Assembly: GCF_010915705.1 (NCBI RefSeq)
Contig: NZ_JAAIKE010000001.1
Location: 310,001 to 374,000 of the forward strand
Length of the DNA: 64,000 bases
Origin: Pseudotabrizicola algicola
Lineage (GTDB): Bacteria; Pseudomonadota; Alphaproteobacteria; Rhodobacterales; Rhodobacteraceae
Direction of reading: 5' to 3'
Part shown: positions 46,739 through 55,399 of the stretch, in pieces
Layout: every line of letters begins with the position of its first letter
How positions within the stretch are numbered: position 1 is the first letter of the stretch
The notes under the pieces: generated by a model
Databases searched by the model: none
The model's input: only the letters and a program-made list of their open reading frames with translations
What the model was told of the DNA's origin: nothing
Program-made: the position numbers and the translations under genes

Positions 46739-47016
46739 GGGCATACTCCTGCTGCCTGCGTTGTAGCAGCGTTGGGCACGGCGGCAATGGGCCGGTGGGC
46801 CCGATTTTCATACGGGAAATCAAGGTGACGGAGGCGCTGCGCAGGTTTGGCACAGGGGACATTCGCGGTCGGGGTTGCTCCCCGACCACGGCACTGCAGG
46901 GCAGAGAAGGCTCCGGCGCATGAGCTGCGTCGAAGCCCTTGGAAAGACTGCGGATGGATGCCTGATGATCGGTGCCACGGGGCAAGCCTGCCCTTCCCGC
47001 AGAGGCCATCAGGGTA
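46739..47016. other. 278-base gap inside the one-carbon operon with a perfect hairpin
   Basis: No believable gene is seen. An 8-bp stem (GGTCGGGG at 46867-46874 with CCCCGACC at 46880-46887, loop TTGCT) is present without T tract. I tested it by eye against cobalamin and SAM riboswitch elements and found no clear B12 box or SAM core. It may hold an internal promoter for the activator gene. Confidence 0.45.
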
Positions 47017-47997
47017 TCAGGCGCGTCCGCGACGGCCACCGCGACGCCCCCCGGCCGCCTGGCTGGCAGCGGCCGAAGCCTCTGCAAAGGTCATGCCGCC
47101 GTCAACGGCCTCCAGCACCTTGGCGAACCTGATCCACTCTCCGCCATTTGCGTCATGGTCCATCAGGAAGTTGGCGGCGCGGATGGCCTCCATTTCCTGC
47201 TGGCGGACGGGGTTCATGATGGCCGAGGTCATGCCCGCGCCGATGGCCATCGGCAGGAAGGCCCCGTTGATGCCGTGGCGGTGGGGCAGGCCAAAGGAAA
47301 TGTTTGATGCGCCGCAGGTGGTGTTCACGCCCAGCTCTTCACGCAGGCGGCGAACGAGGGCAAAGACCTGTTGTCCGGCGCTGCTCATGGCCCCCACGGG
47401 CATCACCAGCGGGTCGACCACGATGTCATGCGCGGGGATACCGAAATCGGCGGCACGCTCGACGATCTTCTTGGCGACGGCAAAGCGGACATCCGGATCG
47501 GGCGAGATGCCAGTGTCGTCATTCGAGATCGCCACCACCGGCACATTGTATTTCTTGACCAGCGGCAGCACGAGTTCGAGCCGGTCCTCTTCGCCCGTTA
47601 CCGAGTTCAGCAGGGGGCGGCCCTCGCAGGCAGCAAGCCCTGCTTCCAACGCGGCAGGAACCGAAGAATCGATGCACAGGGGCACGTCCACGGTCTGTTG
47701 CACAATCTCGATCAAGGCGCGCATCAGCGGCGGCTCGACAAAGTTGTTGTCGGCATAGCGGGGGTCTTCCGCCATCTTGTTGGTGAACACCGCGCCCGAA
47801 TTGACATCCAGAACCGTGGCACCGCAGGCGACCTGCTCCAGCGCGTCGCGGATGACGGTTTCGAAATTGCCCGCCTCCAGCTCGGCGGCGAGTTTCTTGC
47901 GGCCGGTCGGGTTGATCCGCTCTCCGATCACGCAGAAGGGCTCATCAAAGCCGATGATGACAGTTTTCGTTTTGGATTCTAGGACGGTGCGGGTCAT
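47017..47997 (-). CDS. methyltetrahydrofolate:corrinoid methyltransferase (pterin-binding type)
   Basis: This 326-residue protein has a pterin-binding TIM barrel: FCVIGERINPTGRKKLAAEL, GATVLDVNSGAV, PLCIDSSVPAALEAGL, and VNTTCGASNISFGLPHRHGINGAFL. These match the AcsE/MtrH-like methyltransferases that move methyl groups between methyltetrahydrofolate and corrinoid proteins. The C-terminal tail is Ala/Gly/Arg-rich. With MetF, the Virulence_fact protein and the RACo-like activator it forms a module common in marine and soil Rhodobacteraceae. The methyl donor or acceptor is not apparent because no corrinoid protein gene is in view. Confidence 0.88.
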   Translation of the reverse strand: MTRTVLESKTKTVIIGFDEPFCVIGERINPTGRKKLAAELEAGNFETVIRDALEQVACGATVLDVNSGAVFTNKMAEDPRYADNNFVEPPLMRALIEIVQQTVDVPLCIDSSVPAALEAGLAACEGRPLLNSVTGEEDRLELVLPLVKKYNVPVVAISNDDTGISPDPDVRFAVAKKIVERAADFGIPAHDIVVDPLVMPVGAMSSAGQQVFALVRRLREELGVNTTCGASNISFGLPHRHGINGAFLPMAIGAGMTSAIMNPVRQQEMEAIRAANFLMDHDANGGEWIRFAKVLEAVDGGMTFAEASAAASQAAGGRRGGRRGRA

Positions 47998-48012
47998 TCT
48001 TAAACCTTTATC

Positions 48013-48933
48013 TCAAGCGGCCTTGGCGGGTTTACCAGCGGCGCCGCCATGTTCTGTCACCCATTGGGCATTGGTCTTGATACCACCCAGCGGGAAGAAG
48101 TGAACCTGCTCGATGCCGAAATCGGGATGCGCAGCCTTGTGCGCGGCCAGAGCGGTCAGCACATCGGTGGGTTCATAGGGCAAAAGCAGCTTTGTCACGT
48201 CCATCGCGCGTTTCTGCAGCACCTTGAGCGAGGGGCCGACACCGCAGGCTATGGCGAACTTGATCAGGGTCTGCAACTTAGCCGGACCGGCGACACCGAT
48301 ATGCACCGGCAGTTTCACGCCTTCGGCTGCCAGCCGGTCCACCCATGCGATTACGGGCGCGGCGTCGAAACAGAACTGGGTCGCCATGGCCATCTGCGCA
48401 TCGGTGCGCTCGGCAAAGGCCGATTTCCACCGCGCGGCCTCCATCACCATACGGTCAGAGCCATCGGGGTCGATGTCCTTGTTGCCTTCGGGATGGCCCG
48501 CAACATGCAGCCGCTCAAACCCGTCGAAGGCCCCTGACTCGAGCAGTTGCATCGAGGTGTGGAAATCGCCCACAGGCTCGGCCACGCCCCCTGCCAGAAG
48601 CAAGCCCTGACGCACCCCGACATCGCGGTAGCGTGCCACCCAATCGGTCAGCGTGGCGCGATCCTTGATGATGCGGGCCGGAAAATGCGGCATCGCGGTG
48701 AAGCCCTCGTCGGCCAGACGGCGCGCGGTGGTCACCATTTCCTCGATCGGCGTGCCGTCGATATGGGCAATGTAGACGCGGGTGCCGGCGGGCAGCAGAG
48801 TGCGGAAATCTTCCACTTTTTCGGCGGTGCGCGGCATCACCTCGATGGAATAGCCTTGCAGGAACGCCTCAAGCTGCCCCTGCGGCGTCGCCGGGGTCTG
48901 TGCGGACTTGCTGCGGAAATTGAACAGGGCCAT
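48013..48933 (-). CDS. methylenetetrahydrofolate reductase-like protein
   Basis: This ~306-residue TIM-barrel flavoprotein resembles MetF: SIEVMPRTAEKVEDF, GVRQGLLLAGGVAEPVGDF, LHVAGHPEGNKDI, QFCFDAAPVIAWVDRL, and HIGVAGPAKLQTLIKF. MetF makes 5-methyltetrahydrofolate or runs the reverse in methyl oxidation. The ATG at 48933 is favoured because GGAG lies six bases upstream, giving the start MALFNFRSKS; an ATG at 48954 is an alternative. Its place before the corrinoid methyltransferase suggests a one-carbon role separate from methionine synthesis. Confidence 0.88.
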   Translation of the reverse strand: MALFNFRSKSAQTPATPQGQLEAFLQGYSIEVMPRTAEKVEDFRTLLPAGTRVYIAHIDGTPIEEMVTTARRLADEGFTAMPHFPARIIKDRATLTDWVARYRDVGVRQGLLLAGGVAEPVGDFHTSMQLLESGAFDGFERLHVAGHPEGNKDIDPDGSDRMVMEAARWKSAFAERTDAQMAMATQFCFDAAPVIAWVDRLAAEGVKLPVHIGVAGPAKLQTLIKFAIACGVGPSLKVLQKRAMDVTKLLLPYEPTDVLTALAAHKAAHPDFGIEQVHFFPLGGIKTNAQWVTEHGGAAGKPAKAA

Positions 48934-48964
48934 CAACCTCTCCCTCAGGGTCATGCGCGGAGCC

Positions 48965-49267
48965 TCAGGCCTTGGCCCAGCCATCCGACGCGATCAGTGC
49001 TTTCAGACGTTCAGTGTCATATTCGGCTTCGAGCCGCGCCGCTTCCCGGCGCGCCACGTCTTCCTGCTCGCCCTCTGCCTCATAAGGCGGGGCTTTGCGC
49101 CATTCTGCCAGATAGGCATCGGCATCCTTGGCGCCGATCTTCATGGCGCAGCGGTCGATGGCTTGCTCGAAACGCTCGGTCAGTTGCACCTTTGCGCCGC
49201 GGCGGCCCTTGCCCACGATGACCTGTGCGGGGATGTCGCGCCAAAACACCACTGTCACCTCTGCCAT
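48965..49267 (-). CDS. Virulence_fact family protein of the one-carbon module
   Basis: This 100-residue protein has the family start MAEVTVVFWRDIPAQVIVGK and the middle LTERFEQAIDRCAMKIGAKDADAYLAEW. 'Virulence factor' is only the family label; in alphaproteobacteria the gene regularly precedes metF-like and corrinoid methyltransferase genes. It may be an accessory of that pathway. The end is 31 bases before the metF-like start. The ATG at 49267 is the family start. Confidence 0.78.
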   Translation of the reverse strand: MAEVTVVFWRDIPAQVIVGKGRRGAKVQLTERFEQAIDRCAMKIGAKDADAYLAEWRKAPPYEAEGEQEDVARREAARLEAEYDTERLKALIASDGWAKA

Positions 49268-49517
49268 GCGCCGATTCCCCTCCGCCACCTTCCTTTCCCT
49301 TCTAGTCGCCCGTTTGCGACAAGAGGGTGCGTTTTCGACATGGCGCGGTGCATCTGCGACCCGAGCCATTGCGGCAGGGCTGACTGGCGCATCGCCGCCA
49401 CAGCGCCGGCCTTGCCGCAGGCCACGGCAGACCCGGGGCAGGCAGGGCCGCGTATGAGTGCTTGCGGCAGGGGGGGAACGGCGCTACGTTTAAGGTAACC
49501 ACATATGGAGGGCGGCA

Positions 49518-50654
49518 ATGACGCCCGAGCGTCCCCAAGGGGGGGGCGCGTCGCAAACACCGGTCGAGCCTGACAAAGGCTCTCGTGTCGCCGAATCGTC
49601 ACCCCCTCACAAGCCGGGGCAGGGCACGCTATACGCGGCGCTCGACCTTGGCACCAACAGTTGCCGTATGCTGATTGCCCAGCCGAAGGGCAGTCAATTT
49701 ACGGTCGTGGACAGTTTTTCCAAGACTGTCCAGCTTGGCATCGGGCTTGAAGCTTCGGGCCGGCTTTCGCGTGCCTCTATGGGGCGCACGGTGCAGGCAT
49801 TGCGCATCTGCCAGAAGAAGATCGAACGTCACGGCGTGCATCGGATGCGACTGGTGGCCACCGAGGCCTGCCGCCGCGCGCGGAATGCGCGTGACTTCAT
49901 CCGTCAGGTCAAGCGCGAGACGGGCCTGGCTCTGGAGATCATCCCGCCGGAAGAAGAGGCGCGGCTGGCGGTGATTTCCTGCGCGCCGCTTGTCAATGAG
50001 CGGACCGAGCAATTGCTGGTGGTGGACATCGGCGGCGGATCGACCGAGCTTGTGTGGATCGACCTGTCGGGCGTAAGACCTGAAAACCGCCCGCGGTCCA
50101 TCATGAGCCTCCATACCGGCTTCAATGCGCAGCCCGAAGGCGGTGCGCGCGTGGTGGACTGGATTTCGGTGCCGCTGGGGGTTGCGACCTTGCGTGACCA
50201 GTTCGGCGATGTCGATGATGATGCCGCGCGTTTTGCCCTGATGAGCTGGTTTTTCGAAGAACAGCTTGCCAGCTTCTCCCCGTATAACGCCCAGCAACCG
50301 CGCGAGGGTTTCCAGATCATCGGCACATCAGGCACGGTGACCACGGTGGCGGCCAGCTATCTGGGCCTGCGGCGCTATGACCGCACGAAGGTGGACGGGT
50401 TGCAGATGACGAGCGACCAGATCGATTTCGTGATCCGCGATTATCTGGCGCTGGGGCCCGAGGGGCGGCGGGTGGACCCGCGCATTGGCCGCGACCGTCA
50501 TGCGCTGATCATGTCCGGTGCGGCTATCCTTCAGGCGCTGATGCGGATATGGCCGACGGATCGTCTTTCCGTGGCCGACAGGGGCCTGCGCGAAGGCCTG
50601 CTTTATGCCCAGATGACCGCCGATGGCGTGCTGACCGAAGGACCATTCACATGA
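49518..50654 (+). CDS. exopolyphosphatase / pppGpp phosphohydrolase (Ppx/GppA)
   Basis: This 378-residue protein has the ASKHA signature [52 protein letters not shown], and [17 protein letters not shown]. The family hydrolyses polyphosphate or the pppGpp gamma phosphate. The first 35 residues are a disordered extension. GGAGGG precedes the ATG. It is coupled with rlmE by an ATGA overlap. Ppx versus GppA cannot be decided by eye. Confidence 0.92.
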   Translation: MTPERPQGGGASQTPVEPDKGSRVAESSPPHKPGQGTLYAALDLGTNSCRMLIAQPKGSQFTVVDSFSKTVQLGIGLEASGRLSRASMGRTVQALRICQKKIERHGVHRMRLVATEACRRARNARDFIRQVKRETGLALEIIPPEEEARLAVISCAPLVNERTEQLLVVDIGGGSTELVWIDLSGVRPENRPRSIMSLHTGFNAQPEGGARVVDWISVPLGVATLRDQFGDVDDDAARFALMSWFFEEQLASFSPYNAQQPREGFQIIGTSGTVTTVAASYLGLRRYDRTKVDGLQMTSDQIDFVIRDYLALGPEGRRVDPRIGRDRHALIMSGAAILQALMRIWPTDRLSVADRGLREGLLYAQMTADGVLTEGPFT

Positions 50655-51400
50655 GTGACAAGAACATATCCGGCCGGGGCCAACGTGAGTTGCGGGTGCG
50701 GGTGAAAACCGCCAAGGGGCGCAAGCTGTCTTCGACGCTCTGGCTGGAGCGGCAGCTGAACGACCCCTATGTGATCCGGGCACGCAAGGAAGGCTATCGC
50801 GGACGCGCGGCCTACAAGATTCTGGAGCTTGATGACCGCTATGGCTTCCTCAAGCCGGGTGCGCGGGTGGTTGACCTCGGTTGCGCGCCGGGGGGCTGGT
50901 GCCAGGTGGCGGTGGTGCGCGTGAATGCGCTGGGGCAGAATCCGAAAAAGCCGGTCGGCACCGTCCTTGGTGTCGATCTGCAAGAGGTGGAGCCGATTCC
51001 GGGCGCGGAATTGCATCAGCTCGATTTTCTGTCCGATGATGCCGATGCCCTTGTGAAGGGCTGGCTGGGCGGCAGGGCCGATGTGGTGATGTCCGACATG
51101 GCGGCGGCAGCCTCCGGCCATAAGGCGACGGACCATTTGCGCATCGTCGCGCTGATCGAGGCGGCGCTGGATTTTGCCTTTGACGTGCTGGAAGATGGCG
51201 GCACCTTTGTGGCCAAGGTTTTGGCGGGCGGGGCCGAAAACACCATGCAGGCGACGTTGAAGAAGAATTTCCGCAAGGTTGCGAATGTGAAACCGCCCGC
51301 CAGCCGGTCGGACAGCTCGGAGAAATTCGTGGTGGCGATGGGATATCGCGGGCGCGAGCTGGCCGCGGCGGCTGCGGCCGATGATGACGCAGACGAGTGA
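50651..51400 (+). CDS. rlmE: 23S rRNA 2'-O-ribose U2552 methyltransferase RlmE (FtsJ)
   Basis: RlmE methylates U2552 in 23S rRNA late in 50S assembly. The 249-residue enzyme has the SAM motif [16 protein letters not shown], the catalytic KDKE pattern (Lys in RAAYKILE, Asp in VMSDMAA, Lys in FVAKVLAGG, Glu near the end in [10 protein letters not shown]), and the alpha-proteobacterial N-extension. It overlaps the Ppx gene. The end is Ala/Asp-rich. A bidirectional terminator follows. Confidence 0.95.
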   Translation: MSDKNISGRGQRELRVRVKTAKGRKLSSTLWLERQLNDPYVIRARKEGYRGRAAYKILELDDRYGFLKPGARVVDLGCAPGGWCQVAVVRVNALGQNPKKPVGTVLGVDLQEVEPIPGAELHQLDFLSDDADALVKGWLGGRADVVMSDMAAAASGHKATDHLRIVALIEAALDFAFDVLEDGGTFVAKVLAGGAENTMQATLKKNFRKVANVKPPASRSDSSEKFVVAMGYRGRELAAAAAADDDADE

Positions 51401-51406
51401 AACGAG

Positions 51407-51431
51407 AAAGGCACCCCGCAGGGTGCCTTTT
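51407..51431. terminator. bidirectional terminator after rlmE
   Basis: AAAGGCACCC (51407-51416) pairs with GGGTGCCTTT (51421-51430) around CGCA. T residues follow on the plus side and A residues (T on the minus side) precede it, so it can serve rlmE and the convergent DUF882 gene. Confidence 0.85.
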
Positions 51432-51465
51432 CACGAAAATTCTGCGAATTTCCGGATTCTGAGGC

Positions 51466-52035
51466 TTAGCCGCCCCAGCTGCGGACCGGGCCGCAATCCA
51501 TGTGCACGAAGTTTGAACGAGAATAGCGCCCGACGCCGCCCGAGGCACAGGCCGCAGCGGCCTTGGCCATCTGGCTGACCGAACGGGATTTCAGCCGCAG
51601 ATCGGCCGCCTGACCCTTGAGGTGCAGCGAGTTCTGGGCAACGCCGCTGGACTGTGCACGCAGCATCGCATTGGTGCGGGGGCTGCGGTAGCCAGAAAGC
51701 ATCATGTAAGGTTCCTTGACGTCCATCAGCCGGTGGGCGGCTGCCATGATGTCAATAGTGCGGGCGTCGATGTTGGTCACATCATTGGACCGCCAGTCGC
51801 GCATGAAATGGTTGATCTCTGCCATCACCTCGGGAATGTATTTCCCTTCGATCCAGTAGATCGTGTCGATGCTTTCCCCGGTGCGGCCCGAATACATACG
51901 GATGCGGCGAATGTCGCCCGCGCCACGCAAAAGGCCGAAAGCGTTTGAATAGGTGGGTGCCGCAACCGCAACCGTTGCTGCGAACGCACCCAGAAGGCCG
52001 CGCCGCGTAAAACCCAACTTCGATGTATCTGCCAT
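51466..52035 (-). CDS. DUF882 / YcbK-like murein endopeptidase, Tat signal
   Basis: This 189-residue protein has a twin-arginine signal (TRRGLLGAFAATVAVAAPTYSNA). The mature part is a peptidase M15-like zinc domain: LSGYRSPRTNAML, SLHLKGQAADLRL (HxxGxAxD) and FVHMDCGPVRSW (HxD). E. coli YcbK/MepK cleaves D-Ala-mDAP or mDAP-mDAP cross-links. It is divergent from an L,D-transpeptidase that can make mDAP-mDAP links, so the two may act in opposite directions on the same bond. Confidence 0.88.
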   Translation of the reverse strand: MADTSKLGFTRRGLLGAFAATVAVAAPTYSNAFGLLRGAGDIRRIRMYSGRTGESIDTIYWIEGKYIPEVMAEINHFMRDWRSNDVTNIDARTIDIMAAAHRLMDVKEPYMMLSGYRSPRTNAMLRAQSSGVAQNSLHLKGQAADLRLKSRSVSQMAKAAAACASGGVGRYSRSNFVHMDCGPVRSWGG

Positions 52036-52351
52036 TCTAGCGCCTGTCCCGTCGTAATTTGACCACCTAGACGGCGGTTCGTCTTCACTTCGTCCCCAAG
52101 TGTGCAAGCTGTATGCCACAGCACCTTTTGCAACCCAAGTGCAGATTCTCCGCCGGTTCCCGGTTTAGGGGCGGTCGGCAAATTTTTGCTGAAAGTCGCC
52201 GATGGAATACGCAACATTTTTCTGATCGATCTGTTGCGCGAATGTGACGAGTTTGGCGCGCAATGTGATCTTCTGGCCGTAACGTGAATGGACAGCGCCG
52301 CCAACTTCGCGGAATGTGAGGAAAATAACCTAAAAGACTGGTTGGGACAGT
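52036..52351. promoter_or_regulatory. divergent promoter region with three TGTGA-type direct repeats
   Basis: The 316 bases between the divergent endopeptidase and L,D-transpeptidase genes hold no gene. Three direct repeats of CGCG-N(0/1)-AATGTGA are present at 52237-52247, 52257-52268 and 52308-52319. The first two are 21 bases apart, about two helical turns, and the third is 51 bases further. They lie about 105, 85 and 35 bases before the L,D-transpeptidase start. Each contains TGTGA, a CRP-type half site. Their binding protein is unknown. Confidence 0.5.
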
Positions 52352-53968
52352 GTGACGATGACTCGATGGAATGGTGCTTGTTCTGTGTCCGGCCTGGTGT
52401 TGTCGGCCAGTCTGTTTGCCTTTGCCGCGCCGATTGCGGCGCAGGATTTTCCCAGCCCCTTCGTGCAGACCATTGCCGCCGAAGCATCCGAGGATGCGAC
52501 GATTGCGGCTTTTTATGCCGAGAATGCCTATCGGACCCTGTGGACAGGGGAGGGCGCGCAGGATGTGCAGCGCCGTTCGGCCTTGCTCGCGGCGCTGTCG
52601 GGCGCCGCTGCGCATGGGCTGCCGGTGGCACGTTATGATGTGGCAGAACTCACTGCGCAATTGCGGGCGGCACAAACCGAAGGCGACCGCGCCCGCGCCG
52701 AGGTGGCGTTGACCCGCGCCTATCTGGCCTATGCCCGCGACATCAAATCCGGCGCGACCGATCCAAAGCGGGTCGATCCGGGCATCGTGCGCGAGATTGC
52801 GCGCCCCGATCCGGCGATGCTGCTGGCGCAGATGCAGACGCGCAACCCTGCGGAGGTGATGCACAGCCTTTTGCCGACCTCGCCGCGTTATGCGCAGTTG
52901 ATGCGGGCCAAGCTCTCGCTCGAAGCGCAGATCGCCGAGGGCGGTTGGGGACCTGCGGTAAAGGCGAAGGCGCTCGCACCGGGGCAGAGTGGCGATTCGG
53001 TCGTGGCCCTGCGGGACCGGCTTGGGGCGATGGGCTATCTGGGCCGCTCGGCCACCAAAACCTATGACGCGGCGCTGCAGGCGGCGGTTCAGCGCTTTCA
53101 GCTTGATCATGGACTGCCCGCCACGGGCAGCGCCGATGAGCGCACGCTCGCGGCGATCAATGTTGCCCCGCATGAGCGGCTCAAGTCGGTGGTCGTCGCG
53201 ATGGAGCGGGTGCGCTGGATGCATGACACCCCGCTGGGTGATCGGCACATCTGGGTGAACCTTCCCGATTTCACCGCAAAGATCGTCGATCACGGCAAGG
53301 TCACCTTTGAAACTCGGTCGGTGATTGGCAAGGACGTGGCCGCGCAGCACACGCCAGAGTTTTCCGACATGATGGCGCATATGGTGATCAACCCGAGCTG
53401 GGGGGTGCCGCGGTCTATCATCGTGAACGAATACCTGCCGCTGCTGCAGCGTAACCCGAATGCCGTGAGCCATTTGCAGGTGATCGACGGGCGCGGGCGT
53501 GTGGTGCCGCGCGGCTCGGTGAACTTTGCCGGCTATTCGGCGCGCACCTTCCCGTTCGGCCTGCGCCAGCCCCCGTCCGATGGCAATGCCTTGGGGAAGG
53601 TGAAGTTCATGTTCCCCAATGTGCATAACATCTATCTGCACGATACGCCGGCCAAGAACCTGTTCAGCCATGACGTGCGCGCCTACAGCCACGGCTGCAT
53701 CCGCCTGGCCGACCCGTTCGACTTCGCCTATGCCTTGCTGGCCCTGCAATCGGAGGACCCGCAGGCAGAGTTTACGCGCCATCTGAACACCGGCAATGAA
53801 ACCACTGTAAAGCTTGAACAAAAGGTGCCTGTGCATCTGGTCTATTTTACCGCATGGCCGGGAGAAAAGGGGCAGATGACCTACCGTGCAGATGTCTATG
53901 GGCGCGATGCCAAACTGTTTCAGGCGCTTGAGGCCGCCGGGGTGGTCTTGCCCGCAGTTCAAGGTTAA
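52352..53968 (+). CDS. L,D-transpeptidase with peptidoglycan-binding domain (YcbB-like)
   Basis: This 538-residue protein has a signal peptide (CSVSGLVLSASLFAFAAPIAA), an alpha-helical scaffold, a peptidoglycan-binding domain 1 (LRDRLGAMGYLG, then AVQRFQLDHGLPATGSADERTLAAIN), and a YkuD catalytic domain with SHGCIRLADP (Cys about residue 449). It makes 3-3 mDAP cross-links as E. coli YcbB/LdtD does. The start is either GTG 52352 or ATG 52358; GGGACA fits the former. It is divergent from an endopeptidase gene. Confidence 0.93.
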   Translation: MTMTRWNGACSVSGLVLSASLFAFAAPIAAQDFPSPFVQTIAAEASEDATIAAFYAENAYRTLWTGEGAQDVQRRSALLAALSGAAAHGLPVARYDVAELTAQLRAAQTEGDRARAEVALTRAYLAYARDIKSGATDPKRVDPGIVREIARPDPAMLLAQMQTRNPAEVMHSLLPTSPRYAQLMRAKLSLEAQIAEGGWGPAVKAKALAPGQSGDSVVALRDRLGAMGYLGRSATKTYDAALQAAVQRFQLDHGLPATGSADERTLAAINVAPHERLKSVVVAMERVRWMHDTPLGDRHIWVNLPDFTAKIVDHGKVTFETRSVIGKDVAAQHTPEFSDMMAHMVINPSWGVPRSIIVNEYLPLLQRNPNAVSHLQVIDGRGRVVPRGSVNFAGYSARTFPFGLRQPPSDGNALGKVKFMFPNVHNIYLHDTPAKNLFSHDVRAYSHGCIRLADPFDFAYALLALQSEDPQAEFTRHLNTGNETTVKLEQKVPVHLVYFTAWPGEKGQMTYRADVYGRDAKLFQALEAAGVVLPAVQG

Positions 53969-54009
53969 ATCTGCAAAGAGCCGCGAGGGTGCGGCCCGGA
54001 GGAGCCGCA

Positions 54010-55089
54010 ATGACCCATTCCATCGCCGAGATTGCCGCCGCCATCGGGGCTGAATTTGCGGGGGATGGCGCGCTTGAGGTGCGTGGGGCGGCAGAGCCTC
54101 AGCAGGCCGGGCCGGACCAGCTGGCGCTGGCGGTCAATCCGAAATATGCCGACGGTCTGGCGCAAGGTCGGGCAAGGGCTGCGATGCTCTGGCCCGGAGC
54201 GGATTGGCAGCAGATGGGCTTGCAGGCCGCCATCTTCGCGCCGCGGGGCCGTCTGGCGATGGCTGGGCTGACATCCTTGCTTGACGCCGGGCCGGTCATC
54301 GCGCCGGGGGTCCATCCGCTGAGCGTGGTCGATCCGTCTGCGCAGCTCGGCGAGGGGGCCGCAATCGGGCCTTTTGTAACCATCGGCGCGGGCGTTGTCA
54401 TTGGCCCCAATGCCCGCATTGCCAGCCATGTCAGCATTGCGGAAGGCGCAAGCCTCGGGGCTGATGCGCTTGTCCTGCAGGGCGCGCGGATCGGGGCGCG
54501 GGTGACCATCGGCGCGCGGGTGATCATCCAGCCGGGGGCAGTGATCGGGTCTGACGGGTTTTCCTTCGTCACGCCGGAAAAATCGGGCGTGGAGGAAATC
54601 CGTGAAACGCTGGGGCAGCGGGGCGATATTCGCGCGCAAAGCTGGACGCGCATTCATTCCTTGGGCGCGGTCACCATTGGCGATGACGTGGAAATCGGCG
54701 CGAATGCGTGCATCGATCGCGGCACGATCCGTGACACCACGATCGGCAGAGGCACAAAGCTGGATAACCTTGTGCACATCGGACACAATGTGCAGGTCGG
54801 CGATGATTGCCTTTTGTGCGGTCAGGTCGGCATTGCCGGATCGTCGCGGATCGGCAACAGGGTCGTGCTTGCAGGCCAGTGCGGCGTGAACGACAATATC
54901 TTCATTGGCGATGACGTGATTTGCGGCGGCGCGACAAAGGTCTTTACCAATGCGCCTGCGGGGCGGGTGTTGCTGGGCTATCCGGCGGTCAAGCTGGAAA
55001 CCCATGTCGAGATGCAAAAGGCCCTGCGCCGGTTGCCGCGTCTGGCCTCGAAAGTTGCCGCGATGGAGAGAGTCATCGAGAAGTCATGA
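54010..55089 (+). CDS. lpxD: UDP-3-O-acylglucosamine N-acyltransferase
   Basis: LpxD adds a hydroxyacyl chain to UDP-3-O-acyl-glucosamine in lipid A synthesis. The 359-residue protein has the N-terminal uridine-binding domain (LALAVNPKYADGL) and a left-handed beta helix with hexapeptide repeats (IGPFVTIGAGVVIGPNARI). The catalytic His region is LVHIGHNVQVGDDCLLCGQ, and the C-terminal helices follow. CGGAGGAG lies upstream of the ATG at 54010. It is followed by an acyl carrier protein and a ketosynthase, instead of fabZ-lpxA. Confidence 0.95.
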   Translation: MTHSIAEIAAAIGAEFAGDGALEVRGAAEPQQAGPDQLALAVNPKYADGLAQGRARAAMLWPGADWQQMGLQAAIFAPRGRLAMAGLTSLLDAGPVIAPGVHPLSVVDPSAQLGEGAAIGPFVTIGAGVVIGPNARIASHVSIAEGASLGADALVLQGARIGARVTIGARVIIQPGAVIGSDGFSFVTPEKSGVEEIRETLGQRGDIRAQSWTRIHSLGAVTIGDDVEIGANACIDRGTIRDTTIGRGTKLDNLVHIGHNVQVGDDCLLCGQVGIAGSSRIGNRVVLAGQCGVNDNIFIGDDVICGGATKVFTNAPAGRVLLGYPAVKLETHVEMQKALRRLPRLASKVAAMERVIEKS

Positions 55090-55129
55090 AGGCTTTCTAT
55101 AAGCCTTTCGAACAGGAAGGAATGATCGC

Positions 55130-55393
55130 ATGACAAATACCGCACAGACCATCATCGGGATCATTGCCGAGAAGGCGTTGCTGGAACCTGCAGACCTGAC
55201 TGTCGACACCAGACTAGATGCCTTGGCGCTCGACAGTCTTGCGATGGTTGAACTTGTCTTCGCGCTGGAGGAAGCCTTCGACATTTCGGTGCCCTTCAAT
55301 GCCAACGAACCGGGCAGCGAAGAATTCGACCTCTCGTCGGTGGCCGCGATCATCGCGGCGGTAGAGGGGCTTGTTTCCCAGAAGGCCGCCTGA
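55130..55393 (+). CDS. acyl carrier protein, specialised
   Basis: This 87-residue ACP has the phosphopantetheine site ALDSLAMVELV with Ser36 (DSL). The flanking helices differ from the primary AcpP (MSDIADRVKKIV type), so it is a dedicated carrier. It lies between lpxD and a ketosynthase, resembling the AcpXL idea in rhizobia where a special carrier supplies an unusual acyl chain to lipid A. The precise product is unknown. Confidence 0.9.
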   Translation: MTNTAQTIIGIIAEKALLEPADLTVDTRLDALALDSLAMVELVFALEEAFDISVPFNANEPGSEEFDLSSVAAIIAAVEGLVSQKAA

Positions 55394-55399
55394 GCGTCC

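Noticed and set aside
46745-47016. Cobalamin or SAM riboswitch before the RACo-like gene
   Set aside because: I could not find a B12 box or the core elements of known SAM classes; only a simple stem is visible.
52085-54010. A 641-codon minus-strand frame opposite the L,D-transpeptidase
   Set aside because: It is a His/Arg-rich shadow; the plus-strand YkuD protein has signal peptide and catalytic motif.
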